This document shows, piece by piece, positions 1 to 7,895 of a stretch of 11,578 nucleotides of DNA. Where the stretch lies: contig DATJSJ010000225.1 in NCBI GenBank assembly GCA_035504175.1, positions 1-11,578 on the forward strand, read 5' to 3'. The DNA is from DATJSJ01 sp035504175 (GTDB lineage Bacteria; Pseudomonadota; Alphaproteobacteria; Acetobacterales; Acetobacteraceae). Each line of letters opens with the position of its first letter. Within the stretch, counting starts at the first letter, position 1. The position numbers were made by a program, and so were the translations under genes. Under the pieces are notes generated by a model, which worked only from the letters and a program-made list of their open reading frames with translations, ran no database searches and had not been told where the DNA came from.

Positions 1-564
1 GTGGTGATCGCCGCCGGCGCGGCATCGGGCCATGTCGCGGCGCTGGCCGGCGTGGCGCTGCCGATCGAGGCGCGCAAGCGCACCGTCTTCGTGCTGCGCG
101 CTCCGCTTACGGCGCCGGATATGCCGCTGGTATTCGACACCACTGGCGCCTGGATCCGGCCGGAAGGCGAGGGCTTCATCGCCGGCATCGCCCCGGCGCC
201 CGAAGCCGATCCGCGCGCTGACGGCGATTTCGATCCCGATATCGATCTGCTGGAGGCGCAACTCTGGCCCGCCCTCGCGCACCGCATCCCCGCGTTTGAA
301 CGGCTGCGCCTCGTCCGCGCCTGGGCCGGCCACTACGAGGTCTGCACCCTCGACGACAATGCGGTGATCGGCCCGCACCCGGAAATCGGCAATCTGATCT
401 TCGCCGCCGGCTTCTCCGGCCACGGCGTGCAGCACGCGCCGGCGACCGGCCGCGGCGTCGCCGAACTCGTCACCGCCGGACGCTTCACCACGCTCGACCT
501 CTCCCCGCTCGGCTACGCGCGGGTGCGCGACGGCACCCCGATGCCGGAGCGTGCGATCTACTGA
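1..564 (+). CDS. FAD-dependent oxidoreductase, DAO family (FOXRED1-like), 3' part
   Basis: C-terminal 187 residues of a DAO-superfamily flavoprotein; the 5' end, including the N-terminal dinucleotide-binding GxGxxG motif, lies outside the window. The first visible residues (VVIAAGAASG) match the internal strand that normally follows the FAD-binding region, so the GTG at base 1 is not a real start. Supporting motifs are RKRTVFVLRAP at residues 25-35, the RAWAGHYE segment near 106-113, and GFSGHGVQHAPATG at 137-150, which is the FAD-contacting C-terminal motif of sarcosine/glycine oxidase relatives. The order AWAGHYE, then IGPHP, then GFSGHG, ending in PMPERAIY, is most like FOXRED1-type proteins. 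Family members oxidise secondary amines or amino acids using FAD and oxygen; the substrate cannot be read from this fragment. It converges on the DsrE-like gene with a 7-bp gap. Family call firm, substrate unknown. Confidence 0.9.
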   Translation: MVIAAGAASGHVAALAGVALPIEARKRTVFVLRAPLTAPDMPLVFDTTGAWIRPEGEGFIAGIAPAPEADPRADGDFDPDIDLLEAQLWPALAHRIPAFERLRLVRAWAGHYEVCTLDDNAVIGPHPEIGNLIFAAGFSGHGVQHAPATGRGVAELVTAGRFTTLDLSPLGYARVRDGTPMPERAIY

Positions 565-571
565 GGCGCGG

Positions 572-1054
572 TCAGGGCTTCAGATACGCCCAGTGCTGCT
601 CCTCCAGCTCCAGTATGCGCACCGCACCGGAGGGCACGGTGTGCGCGCCGGTGACCAGCGGCAGGGCGTGGCCATGGATGTCCTCGAGCGCGTGCAGGGA
701 ATGCGCGCAGGCGCTGAGCACGACGTACGGGTAGCGCGCATGGAAAGCGGCGAGGTCGGATTCGACGGGTGATTCCTTGTGGATCAGCATGATCACGCCC
801 GGCCCGTTGGCAACGATCTCGATCGCGACCGACCCGCCTGCCTGCCGGTAATACTCGATCGTGTTCGTGGCATTGCCGAGCGCGATGCGCATGGTCTCCG
901 CATCGCTGCGATCGACATGGATCACCAGGTGATGCACGGCGCCCGCGGCGTCGGCCCGCGACCGGGTCGTCCCGGCAAGACAGAGAGTGAGGCACAACAG
1001 CAGCAGCGCCGGCAGCGCAGCAGGGCGAGGCAGTAACGGTCGCGTCGATTGCAT
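572..1054 (-). CDS. exported DsrE-family protein
   Basis: A 160-residue protein with an N-terminal signal peptide (Leu-rich core at about residues 13-28, likely cleaved near 34) followed by one DsrE/DsrF-like domain. The C-terminal pattern is typical of the family: a single Cys (C116) in LSACAHSL, then VTGAHTVPSGAVRILELEE and a final WAYLKP. C116 is the only cysteine in the mature protein. DsrE-fold proteins handle sulfur in the cytoplasm, but many exported single-domain relatives have no known reaction, so the role here is open. Start choice: the ATG at 1054 has GGAG (1063-1066) 8 bases upstream; the ATG at 1060 would add two residues but leaves only a 2-base spacing. The gene converges on the flavoprotein gene, leaving no room for a terminator. 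Confidence 0.87.
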   Translation of the reverse strand: MQSTRPLLPRPAALPALLLLCLTLCLAGTTRSRADAAGAVHHLVIHVDRSDAETMRIALGNATNTIEYYRQAGGSVAIEIVANGPGVIMLIHKESPVESDLAAFHARYPYVVLSACAHSLHALEDIHGHALPLVTGAHTVPSGAVRILELEEQHWAYLKP

Positions 1055-1060
1055 CGGCAT

Positions 1061-1413
1061 GGCTCCGGTTGGCGGGAGGCGCGGGTCGGATCACGTGCCG
1101 CTCGGGCGTGCTGGTTGCCGGCCTACGTCGCGCCGAGCCTTGCCGATCGCCCGGCGGCTCGCAAGCCGACCGGCGCGGCGGATCTCCCGGGCGCGGGTTG
1201 CCCGGACTGCGGCGTTTCGCGTAGGCATCCGGCAGGGATGGGCAAGACGCGCGCCGCCCGGCCGCGTCGTCCGGCTCTGCACCGGTGGGGGCGACCCGGC
1301 CCGGCCTGCACGGCCGCGACTGCCGGGCCCGGCCGGCGGCCACACGACCGCGGCGGGCCGGCGCACACCGCCTGCCCCGGCGATCGGGGCGCGGCAGCGG
1401 AGCAGGAAGCGGG
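1061..1413. other. divergent intergenic region, no gene seen
   Basis: This gap of about 350 bases separates the leftward DsrE-like gene from the rightward ClcA gene, so it should hold both promoters. It is extremely GC-rich. Open frames cross it on both strands, but their translations are Arg/Pro/Ala low-complexity and match no family I know. The only symmetry noted is short GC palindromes such as GCCGGGCCCGGC at 1322-1333, expected in DNA of this composition. I could not recognise a convincing -35/-10 pair. Confidence 0.5.
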
Positions 1414-2808
1414 ATGGCGGCTGACCCCGAACACACGGCAGGGCTGGACGCGAACCCTCCACTCGCTGCCGAGCTGGCCGAAGCGCCCGCTGGCCGCCTG
1501 GACCTGCTCATGCTCGGCGCCCTGGCGCCGCTCGCCGGCCTCGGCGCCGGGCTGATCGGCGCGACATTCCGCCTTGGACTGGACGAGGCGGACCGGCTGC
1601 GCGACCGGCTGATCGGCTGGTCGCATGGCGAGAGCCTGCCGGGCTTCGCTCTCATCGTCATCGCCTGCGCCGCCGGGGCGGCGCTCGCCGCCTGGATGGT
1701 GCGACGCTTCGCCCCACCAGCCTCCGGCAGCGGCATCCCGCAGGTCGAGGCGGTGCTGAGCGGCGATATTCCGCCCGCTCCGCCGCATCTGCTCGTGGTC
1801 AAGTTCCTGGGCGGCATCCTCGCCATCGGCTCCGGCCTGGCACTCGGGCGGGAGGGGCCGAGCATCCAGATGGGCGCGGTGATCGCGCACCAGACCGGAC
1901 AATGGTTCGGCCGCGGCTGGGGCGACCGGCGCGTGCTGCTCGCCGCTGGCGCCGGCGCCGGACTCGCCACCGCGTTCAACGCGCCGATCGCCGGTGCGGT
2001 CTTCGTGCTTGAGGAACTGCTGAAGCGGTTCGAGACGCGGGTCGCAATCGCCGCCCTGGGAGCCTCCGCCGCGGCGATCTGGATCTCGCGCAAGCTGCTC
2101 GGCAACGCGCCGGATTTCGCCGTCGGGCAACTGACGCATGCCACCTTCTGGATGGGGCCGCTCTTCATTCTGCTCGGCATTGCCGGTGGGCTCGGCGGCA
2201 TCGTCTACAACCGCACCCTGCTCGGCACGCTGGATGCCGCTGGCCGCCTCGCACATGTGCCGGCGGAAGCGCGGGCCGGCGTGATCGGCGCCGTGGTCGG
2301 GGCGATTGGCTGGTTCGCGCCGACCCTGGTTGGCGGGGGCGATCAGATCACCGCCGGCGCGCTGGCCGGCATCGGCGCGATCGCCGTCATTCCCTTCCTG
2401 ATCGTGCTGCGGCTGCTGATGGGTTCGGCCTCGTACGCGGCCGGCACGCCCGGCGGCCTGTTCGCGCCGCTGCTCGTGCTCGGTGCCGAACTCGGCCTGT
2501 GGCTCGGCAAGCTGTTCGCGCTCGCGCTGCCGGGCTTTGGCATCCAGCCGGAGGGCTTCGCGGTCGTGGGCATGGCGGCCTTGTTCGTCGGCATCGTGCG
2601 CGCGCCGGTCACCGGCATCGTGCTGGTCACCGAAATGACTGCGAACGTGACCATGCTGCTGCCCATGATCGTCGCCTGCTTCGTCGCCATGCTGGTGCCC
2701 ACCGTGCTGGGCGACTCCCCGATCTACGACTCGCTGCGGGCCCGGCTCTCCCTGCACCGTGAACGTGCGGCCATGCCGGGATCGCAGGTCGACGGGTCGT
2801 CCCGATAG
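1414..2808 (+). CDS. clcA: ClC-type chloride/proton antiporter (ClcA-like)
   Basis: A 464-residue polytopic inner-membrane protein, close in length to E. coli ClcA (473), with no C-terminal CBS domains. All signature elements are present: GSGIP at 105-109 (chloride-binding filter), GREGP at 145-149 with gating glutamate E147, GGLFAP at 347-352 (GxFxP motif), and filter tyrosine Y438 in SPIYDS. The pair E200-E201 in VFVLEEL sits where E202-E203 lie in E. coli ClcA; the second is the internal proton-transfer residue, so this should be an H+/Cl- exchanger, not a passive channel. Known bacterial roles include extreme acid resistance and chloride homeostasis. The ATG at 1414 is preceded by AGGAAG at 1404-1409. 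An in-frame upstream start at 1285 would add 43 Arg-rich residues and looks noncoding. The hyuA gene starts 78 bp downstream on the same strand. Confidence 0.95.
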   Translation: MAADPEHTAGLDANPPLAAELAEAPAGRLDLLMLGALAPLAGLGAGLIGATFRLGLDEADRLRDRLIGWSHGESLPGFALIVIACAAGAALAAWMVRRFAPPASGSGIPQVEAVLSGDIPPAPPHLLVVKFLGGILAIGSGLALGREGPSIQMGAVIAHQTGQWFGRGWGDRRVLLAAGAGAGLATAFNAPIAGAVFVLEELLKRFETRVAIAALGASAAAIWISRKLLGNAPDFAVGQLTHATFWMGPLFILLGIAGGLGGIVYNRTLLGTLDAAGRLAHVPAEARAGVIGAVVGAIGWFAPTLVGGGDQITAGALAGIGAIAVIPFLIVLRLLMGSASYAAGTPGGLFAPLLVLGAELGLWLGKLFALALPGFGIQPEGFAVVGMAALFVGIVRAPVTGIVLVTEMTANVTMLLPMIVACFVAMLVPTVLGDSPIYDSLRARLSLHRERAAMPGSQVDGSSR

Positions 2809-2886
2809 CGTCCGCACGCGCCGTCGGACGGCGTCGCGAGCGCATCGAGCCTTGCCACGCCGCGCCGCGGAGGCTTCAGTCCGCCG

Positions 2887-4977
2887 ATGCAGCCCGACCG
2901 ACCCGCGACCCGGCTTGCCGTCGATATCGGCGGCACCTTCACCGACCTGGCGATCGAGCACGCGGGAAGGCTCACCAGCGCCAAGGTGCTGACCACGCCC
3001 GCCTCGCCCGAGCGGGGCGTGATGCAGGGCGTCGCCGCGATCCTGGACGCGGCCGGGCTGCGGCCCGATGCGGTCGATCTGCTGATCCACGGTACGACGC
3101 TCGCGACCAACGCGCTCATCGAGCGCCGCGGCGCCCGCACCGCGCTGATCACCACCGAGGGCTTCCGCGACGTGCTGGCACTCGGCAATGAGAGCCGCTA
3201 CGACCAGTACGATCTCGACATCGTGCTGCCCGAGCCGCTGGTGCCGCGGCATCTGCGCCTGCCGGTGCCGGAGCGCCTCGACAACGAAGGCAACGTGCTG
3301 CGCCCGCTGGACGAGGGCGCGGTGCGTGCGCTGATCCCCGTGCTCGAACGGGAGGGCGTGACGAGTCTCGCGGTCGGATTCCTGCACGCCTACGTCAACC
3401 CGGCGCACGAGCGCCGCGTGCGCGACATCGTCGCCGCGGCGCTGCCCGACCTGCCGGTCTCGCTCTCGGCCGAGGTGTCGCCGGAGATGCGCGAGTGGGA
3501 GCGCTTCTCCACCACCGTCGCCAACGCCTACGTGCAGCCGCTGATGGCACGCTACCTGCGCCGGCTGGAGGCGTCGCTGCGCGAGATCGGACTCAGCGCG
3601 CCGCTGTTCCTGATGCTCTCCGGTGGCGGCCTCACCACCATCGACACCGCCTGCCGCTTCCCGATCCGGCTCGTGGAGAGCGGGCCCGCCGGCGGCGCGA
3701 TCTTCGCCGCCGGCATCGCGCGCGAGGGCGGGCTCGATCGCGTGCTGTCCTTCGACATGGGCGGCACCACCGCGAAGATCTGCCTGATCGACGATGGCGC
3801 GCCGCAGACTGCGCGCAGCTTCGAGGTGGCGCGGGTCGGCCGGTTCCGCAAAGGCTCCGGCCTGCCGCTGCGCATTCCGGTGATCGAGATGGTGGAGATC
3901 GGCGCCGGCGGCGGCTCCATCGCGCATCTCGACGCGCTCGGCCGCATCGCGGTCGGGCCGGAGAGCGCCGGCGCCGATCCCGGTCCGGCCTGCTACGGCA
4001 GCGGCGGCGCGCGTCCGGCAGTGACCGACGCCAACCTGCTGCTCGGCCGTTACGATCCCGCGCATTTCGCCGGCGGCCGGCTGGCGCTGGACGCGGATGC
4101 GGCCCGCGACGCGGTCGCGCGCGAGGTCGGCGCCCCGCTCGGGCTCGATCCCGACATGGCGGCCCTCGGCATCGTCGAGATGGTGGACGAGGCGATGGCC
4201 AATGCCGCGCGCGTGCATGCCGCTGAATCCGGCAAGGGCTTCGACGGCCGCACGCTGATCGCCTTCGGCGGCGGCGGGCCGGTGCATGCGGCGCGCATCG
4301 CCGAGAAGATCGGCATCGACCGCATCCTGATCCCCGCCGGCGCCGGCGTCGGCAGCGCCATCGGCTTCCTGCGCGCGCCGGTCGGCTACGAGGTGGTGCG
4401 CAGCCTCTACCAGCGCCTGTCACGCCTCGACGCGGCAGCGATCGGCGCGCTGCTTGCGGAGATGGAGGCCGAGGCGGAGCGCGTGGTCGCCCCGGGCCGC
4501 TTCGGCGCGGCGTTGCAGCGCCGGCGGCTTGCCTACATGCGCTATGTCGGCCAGGGGCACGAGATCGCCGTCGCGCTGCCGGATGGTGCCTTCGAAGCCG
4601 ATGCCGCCGCCGGGCTGCGCGCCCGCTTCGAGGCCGAGTACGCGCGCGTCTATGATCGCCCGGTGCCGGGCTCGGACATCGAGATCATCAGCTACGCCGT
4701 GACCGTCGCGACCGCGCTGCCGGAAGCGGCGCCCGCGCCTGCCGCGCCGGCACCGCACGACGCGGCGGCCGGCGGCATGCGAGCGGTACGCGATCCGGCG
4801 ACCGGCGCGGTCGGCGACTGGGCGGTGGTCGATCGCGCCACGCTGCCGGCGGGTGCTCGCCTCGCCGGCCCGGCGATCGTCGTCGAGGACGAGACCTCGA
4901 CGCTGCTCGGGCCGTCCTGGCGCGCCGCCCTGGATGCGCGCGGCCATCTGCATCTGACGCGGGAGACGCTGCCATGA
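2887..4977 (+). CDS. hyuA: hydantoinase/oxoprolinase family protein, subunit A
   Basis: A 696-residue cytoplasmic protein with the Hydant_A N-terminal and hydantoinase A domains, at full length for the family. ATP-binding (ASKHA-like) motifs: VDIGGTFTDL at 12-21, HGTTLATNA at 68-76, FDMGGTTAK at 289-297, GAGGGS at 339-344, DPGPACYG at 364-371 and FGGGGPVHA at 460-468. Relatives are N-methylhydantoinase A, the N-terminal half of 5-oxoprolinase, and the beta subunits of acetone or acetophenone carboxylases; all couple ATP cleavage to ring opening or carboxylation. Sequence alone does not say which substrate is used. It overlaps hyuB by 4 bp (ATGA), implying translational coupling and a 1:1 complex. 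The ATG at 2887 has GGAGG at 2869-2873, a rather long 13-base spacing. No gamma-type carboxylase subunit gene lies in the window. Confidence 0.93.
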   Translation: MQPDRPATRLAVDIGGTFTDLAIEHAGRLTSAKVLTTPASPERGVMQGVAAILDAAGLRPDAVDLLIHGTTLATNALIERRGARTALITTEGFRDVLALGNESRYDQYDLDIVLPEPLVPRHLRLPVPERLDNEGNVLRPLDEGAVRALIPVLEREGVTSLAVGFLHAYVNPAHERRVRDIVAAALPDLPVSLSAEVSPEMREWERFSTTVANAYVQPLMARYLRRLEASLREIGLSAPLFLMLSGGGLTTIDTACRFPIRLVESGPAGGAIFAAGIAREGGLDRVLSFDMGGTTAKICLIDDGAPQTARSFEVARVGRFRKGSGLPLRIPVIEMVEIGAGGGSIAHLDALGRIAVGPESAGADPGPACYGSGGARPAVTDANLLLGRYDPAHFAGGRLALDADAARDAVAREVGAPLGLDPDMAALGIVEMVDEAMANAARVHAAESGKGFDGRTLIAFGGGGPVHAARIAEKIGIDRILIPAGAGVGSAIGFLRAPVGYEVVRSLYQRLSRLDAAAIGALLAEMEAEAERVVAPGRFGAALQRRRLAYMRYVGQGHEIAVALPDGAFEADAAAGLRARFEAEYARVYDRPVPGSDIEIISYAVTVATALPEAAPAPAAPAPHDAAAGGMRAVRDPATGAVGDWAVVDRATLPAGARLAGPAIVVEDETSTLLGPSWRAALDARGHLHLTRETLP

Positions 4978-6710
4978 GCGCGAGCGAGGCCTCGACCGAC
5001 GCCCTCACCGCCATCCGCCAGCAGGTGATGTGGAACCGGCTGATCGCGGTGGTCGAGGAGCAGGCGCAGACCATGATCCGCACCGCCTTCTCGACCACGG
5101 TGCGCGAGGCGGGCGATCTCTCCGCCGGCATCTTCGACCTGTCCGGCCGGATGCTGGCGCAGGCGGTGACCGGCACGCCCGGCCACGTCAACTCGATGGC
5201 CGAAAGCGTCGGGCACTTCCTGCACAAATTCCCGGCCGCGACGATGCGGCCGGGCGACCACTACATCACCAACGATCCCTGGCTCGGCACCGGACATCTG
5301 CACGACCTGACCGTCGTCTCGCCCGCCTTCCACCGCGGCCGCATGGTCGGGCTGTTCGCCAACACCGCGCACGTCATCGACATCGGCGGTCTCGGCCTCG
5401 GCCCGGACGGGCGCTCGGTGTTCGAGGAGGGGCTGTACATCCCGATCGTGCAGTGCTTCGCCGAGGGCAAGCCGAACGCCACCTTCTTCGACTTCCTGCG
5501 GATGGGCACCCGCCTGCCGGTCGAGCTCGAGGGCGACGTCTACTCGCTCTGCGCCTGCAACGACGCCGGCGCGCGGCGGCTGCAGCAGATGATGGACGAG
5601 TTCGCGATCGAGGGCCTCGACGCGCTGGCCGGATTCATCTTCGACGCCTCACGCCGCGCGACCGAAGCGGCGATCGCGGCACTCCCACCGGGGCGCTACG
5701 CGGCCGAGCTCGTCTCCGACGGCTACGAGGCGCCGGTCGCGCTGCGCGCCACGATGACCATCGCCGGCGGGACGCTGTCGGTCGATTTCGCCGGCACCTC
5801 CGGCCTGTCGCAGCGCGGCATCAACGTGCCGCCGGCCTATTGCCGCGCCTATTCCTGCTTCGGCATCAAGGTCGTCGTCGCGCCCGAGATCCCCAACAAC
5901 TGGGCCTCGCTGGCGCCGTTCCGCATCAGCATCCCGGAAGGCTGCATCCTGAACGCGCCGCGCCCGGCGCCGGTCTCGGTCCGTCACGTCATCGGCCAGT
6001 TGCTGCCCGACCTGATGATGGGCTGCCTCGCGCAAGCCGTGCCGGACCGTGTGGCGGCGGAGGGTGCCTCGGCGCTGTGGATGCCGCCGCTGCGCGGCGG
6101 GCGCGCGGTGTCCGGTGCGCCCGGCGGCAATCGCCAGGTTCCGCCCGACTTCGAGATCGTCACCTTCAACTCCGGCGGCACCGGCGCGCGGCCGCGCCGC
6201 GACGGGCTGGACGGCACTGCCTTCCCGTCAGGCGTGCGCACCATGCCGGTGGAGGCGACCGAGAACGTTGCCCCGGTGGTGTTCTGGCGCAAGGAACTGC
6301 GACCCGATTCCGGCGGCGCCGGCCGGAGCCGTGGCGGGTTCGGCCAGATCATGGAGATCGGCACCAAGGGCGACCTCGAATTCGCCTGCAACGCGGTGTT
6401 TGACCGGGTGGCGAACGCGCCGCGCGGCCGCGATGGCGGGCTCGCGGGAGCGGCGGGCGAGGTGCGGCTCAAATCCGGGGCTACCCTGCGCCCCAAAGGC
6501 TATCAGGTGATCCCGGACGGCGACCGGCTGGTGCTGCACCTTCCGGGTGGCGGCGGCATGGGGCCGGCGGCTTCGCGCGATCCGGCGCTGGTGGCCCGCG
6601 ACGTGCGCGACGGACTCGTATCCCCTGACGCGGCGCGGACGCTCTACCGCGTCGCGGTGGCCGCGGACGGGGCGCTTGATGAAAATGCAACAGCGGCGCT
6701 GCGCCGATGA
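4974..6710 (+). CDS. hyuB: hydantoinase/oxoprolinase family protein, subunit B
   Basis: A 578-residue protein of the hydantoinase B/oxoprolinase family, the partner of the A subunit. Visible hallmarks: REAGDLSAGIFDLSGRMLAQ at 44-63; NDPWLGTGHLHD at 100-111, whose Asp/His residues fit the family's conserved NDP-GG-H-D type motif; the Gly-rich segment NSGGTGARPRRDG followed by the PVEATENVAP region; and the usual C-terminal LPGGGGMGP with the SPDAARTLY end. It starts inside the hyuA stop codon (ATGA overlap) behind GGGAG at 4961-4965, spacing 8. In related enzymes this subunit carries the hydrolysis or carboxyl-transfer chemistry, while subunit A activates the substrate with ATP. The true substrate is unknown: hydantoin, oxoproline and ketone carboxylation are all possible. 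Confidence 0.93.
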   Translation: MSASEASTDALTAIRQQVMWNRLIAVVEEQAQTMIRTAFSTTVREAGDLSAGIFDLSGRMLAQAVTGTPGHVNSMAESVGHFLHKFPAATMRPGDHYITNDPWLGTGHLHDLTVVSPAFHRGRMVGLFANTAHVIDIGGLGLGPDGRSVFEEGLYIPIVQCFAEGKPNATFFDFLRMGTRLPVELEGDVYSLCACNDAGARRLQQMMDEFAIEGLDALAGFIFDASRRATEAAIAALPPGRYAAELVSDGYEAPVALRATMTIAGGTLSVDFAGTSGLSQRGINVPPAYCRAYSCFGIKVVVAPEIPNNWASLAPFRISIPEGCILNAPRPAPVSVRHVIGQLLPDLMMGCLAQAVPDRVAAEGASALWMPPLRGGRAVSGAPGGNRQVPPDFEIVTFNSGGTGARPRRDGLDGTAFPSGVRTMPVEATENVAPVVFWRKELRPDSGGAGRSRGGFGQIMEIGTKGDLEFACNAVFDRVANAPRGRDGGLAGAAGEVRLKSGATLRPKGYQVIPDGDRLVLHLPGGGGMGPAASRDPALVARDVRDGLVSPDAARTLYRVAVAADGALDENATAALRR

Positions 6711-6775
6711 CACAGCTGCCATTGCGGCTCTTTATTGTTCAGGCCGTTGCGCTACTGTGTGCGGGCCACTGCTTC

Positions 6776-6791
6776 CTGCCGCGGCCGGCAG
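6776..6791 (+). other. leader hairpin upstream of His/Met-rich protein gene
   Basis: CTGCCG-CGGC-CGGCAG forms a perfect 6-bp stem with a 4-base loop, 20 bases before the ribosome binding site (AAGGTG, 6811-6816) of the gene at 6824. It could cap a leader RNA, or end hyuB transcription weakly since hyuB stops at 6710; no T-run follows. Short GC hairpins arise easily in this DNA. Confidence 0.3.
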
Positions 6792-6823
6792 GGGGACCGC
6801 CAATAACTGCAAGGTGAACCGCA

Positions 6824-7168
6824 ATGACCTCGCGCACGATGCTGACCGCCTCCGCTGCGTGCCTCGCCGCCGCAACCCTGCTGGCGGCCCCGGCTTTCGC
6901 CGCCGATACCACGACCAGCACCCCGATGCCGAAGCCCATGCCCCATCATCATTACCATCACATGATGACCAGCAAGAAGCAGGGCGCGACCACCTCCGGC
7001 GATGCCGAGGTCGAGAAGCTGAACGAAATGAGCCTGGAGCGTGCCAAGCAGGGCATGCCCGCCATGGGCTCCGAAGGGTCGATGGGCAGCAGCAGCATGC
7101 CGGCCGCGGGCGGCGCGATGCCAATGCCCAAGCCGGGTGCGGCCGGCACGATGACCAAGACGCAGTAG
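6824..7168 (+). CDS. small secreted His/Met-rich protein, unknown function
   Basis: A 114-residue protein with a clear signal peptide (hydrophobic core around 7-25, AFA-A cleavage after about residue 26), so it is periplasmic or secreted. The mature 88 residues hold 12 methionines, a His cluster HHHYHHMM at 41-48, and the pentapeptide PMPKP twice, at 34-38 and 100-104. There is no cysteine after the signal peptide. The central DAEVEKLNEMSLERAKQG (60-77) looks like a short helix; the rest is Gly/Ser/Pro/Thr and probably unstructured. I do not recognise a named family. His and Met clusters are a feature of copper- or silver-binding periplasmic proteins, so metal binding is a reasonable guess but only inference. 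AAGGTG at 6811-6816 supports the ATG at 6824. The gene lies 113 bp after hyuB and is followed by two hairpins, so it is probably its own transcription unit. Confidence 0.75.
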   Translation: MTSRTMLTASAACLAAATLLAAPAFAADTTTSTPMPKPMPHHHYHHMMTSKKQGATTSGDAEVEKLNEMSLERAKQGMPAMGSEGSMGSSSMPAAGGAMPMPKPGAAGTMTKTQ

Positions 7169-7183
7169 GCGCGGCTTCGCGCC
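7168..7183 (+). terminator. first of two tandem hairpins
   Basis: GGCGCG-GCTT-CGCGCC is a perfect 6-bp stem with a 4-base loop that begins on the last base of the TAG stop codon of the His/Met-rich gene. Together with the next hairpin it probably ends or protects that short transcript. No T-run follows. Confidence 0.4.
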
Positions 7184-7193
7184 GGTCCGGCCG

Positions 7194-7215
7194 CTGCCGC
7201 GGCGTGCCGCGGCAG
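7194..7215 (+). terminator. strong hairpin, probable terminator
   Basis: CTGCCGCGGC and GCCGCGGCAG form a perfect 10-base inverted repeat separated by GT, giving in practice a 9-bp stem with a CGTG loop, 25 bases after the TAG of the His/Met-rich gene. It is the most stable short hairpin I saw in the window. The following bases are TTCC, so the U-tract is poor and termination efficiency is uncertain. Confidence 0.5.
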
Positions 7216-7265
7216 TTCCGACCGGGCGATCCAATCCCGGCGGGACGCACCGCCGCCGCCCGTCA

Positions 7266-7289
7266 GCCGGTCTTCGCCGGGGAACCGGC
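7266..7289 (+). promoter_or_regulatory. stem-loop over the likely RBS of the first CHR gene
   Basis: GCCGGT (7266-7271) pairs with ACCGGC (7284-7289) around a 12-base loop that contains the only purine-rich stretch (GGGGAA, 7279-7284) in front of the ATG at 7297. It could limit ribosome access, but such stems are common by chance at this GC content. Confidence 0.2.
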
Positions 7290-7296
7290 CTGAGCG

Positions 7297-7878
7297 ATGG
7301 GTGGACGGTCCTCACCCAAGCCAGCGGCGCCAGGTTCGATCCAGGCGACGGCGCCGGATCTGGGCGACCTGTTCCTGGGATTTCTCAGCGTCGGACTGTG
7401 CGGGTTCGGCGGCGTGCTCCCCTGGGTCCGGCGCATGGTGGTCGAGCAGCGGCGCTGGCTCACCGGCCCCGAATTCACCGACCTTCTGGCGCTGTGCCAG
7501 TTTCTGCCAGGCCCCAACGTGGTCAACCTGGCCGTCGCCCTGGGCGGCCGGTTCCGCGGCCCGCGCGGCGCCATCGCGGCACTTGCCGGGCTGCTGCTGG
7601 CGCCATTCTGCCTCGTGCTGGCGCTGGGCGGGCTTTACGCGCGCTTCGGCGCCCTCGCCCCGGTGCGACACGCGCTGGCCGGGCTGGCGGCGGCGGCCTC
7701 GGGACTCGTGCTCGCCATGGCGGTGAAGATCGCGGCACCGCTGCGCCGTCGATCGCGCGGGGCCGCCATCGCCGCGCTCGGCTTCATCGCAATCGCATTG
7801 CTCCGCCTGCCGATGCTGCCCGTGATGCTGGCACTGCTGCCGGTCGCGATCCTGCTCTGCGGGCGCGAGGCGGGGTGA
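7297..7878 (+). CDS. chromate transporter (CHR) short-chain protein, first domain
   Basis: A 193-residue inner-membrane protein holding one CHR domain of the chromate ion transporter family. Family signs: FLSVGLCGFGGVLPWV at 29-44, including the conserved FGG; QRRWLTGPEFTDLLALCQ at 51-68; and the PGPNVVNLAVALGG signature at 71-84, followed by several Ala/Leu-rich membrane segments. Long ChrA proteins carry two such domains in one chain; short ones occur as pairs of genes, as here, and form a heterodimer. They export chromate by proton exchange or act on related oxyanions. The actual substrate is not shown by sequence, and no chrB-type regulator is nearby. The start at ATG 7297 lacks a strong Shine-Dalgarno, and the first 20 residues are polar and variable, so an internal start is possible. 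Confidence 0.88.
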   Translation: MGGRSSPKPAAPGSIQATAPDLGDLFLGFLSVGLCGFGGVLPWVRRMVVEQRRWLTGPEFTDLLALCQFLPGPNVVNLAVALGGRFRGPRGAIAALAGLLLAPFCLVLALGGLYARFGALAPVRHALAGLAAAASGLVLAMAVKIAAPLRRRSRGAAIAALGFIAIALLRLPMLPVMLALLPVAILLCGREAG

Positions 7879-7895
7879 GACGCGTCGTGGCAGCG

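Noticed and set aside
1322..1333. 12-base palindrome in the gap before clcA
   Set aside because: Made only of G and C in very GC-rich DNA, with no spacing or repetition suggesting an operator.
1285..1413. Upstream in-frame extension of clcA
   Set aside because: The 43 extra residues are Arg/Gly/Ala-rich without family similarity, and the ATG at 1414 has a ribosome binding site and gives the normal ClcA length.
558..2201. Minus-strand open frame of about 547 codons over the DsrE-like and clcA genes
   Set aside because: Ser/Pro/Arg-rich translation with no domain; it conflicts with the DsrE frame, which has a signal peptide and family motifs.
1123..4287. Minus-strand open frame of about 1050 codons opposite clcA and hyuA
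   Set aside because: Its translation is Arg/Gly/Ala/His/Gln low-complexity, matches no family, and lies antisense to two clearly conserved genes. Long antisense frames are expected in DNA with GC-rich third positions.
6711..6775. Possible promoter in the less GC-rich stretch (TTTATTGTTC and TACTGT) before the His/Met-rich gene
   Set aside because: No -35/-10 pair with a suitable 16-18 base spacing could be matched well enough to annotate.
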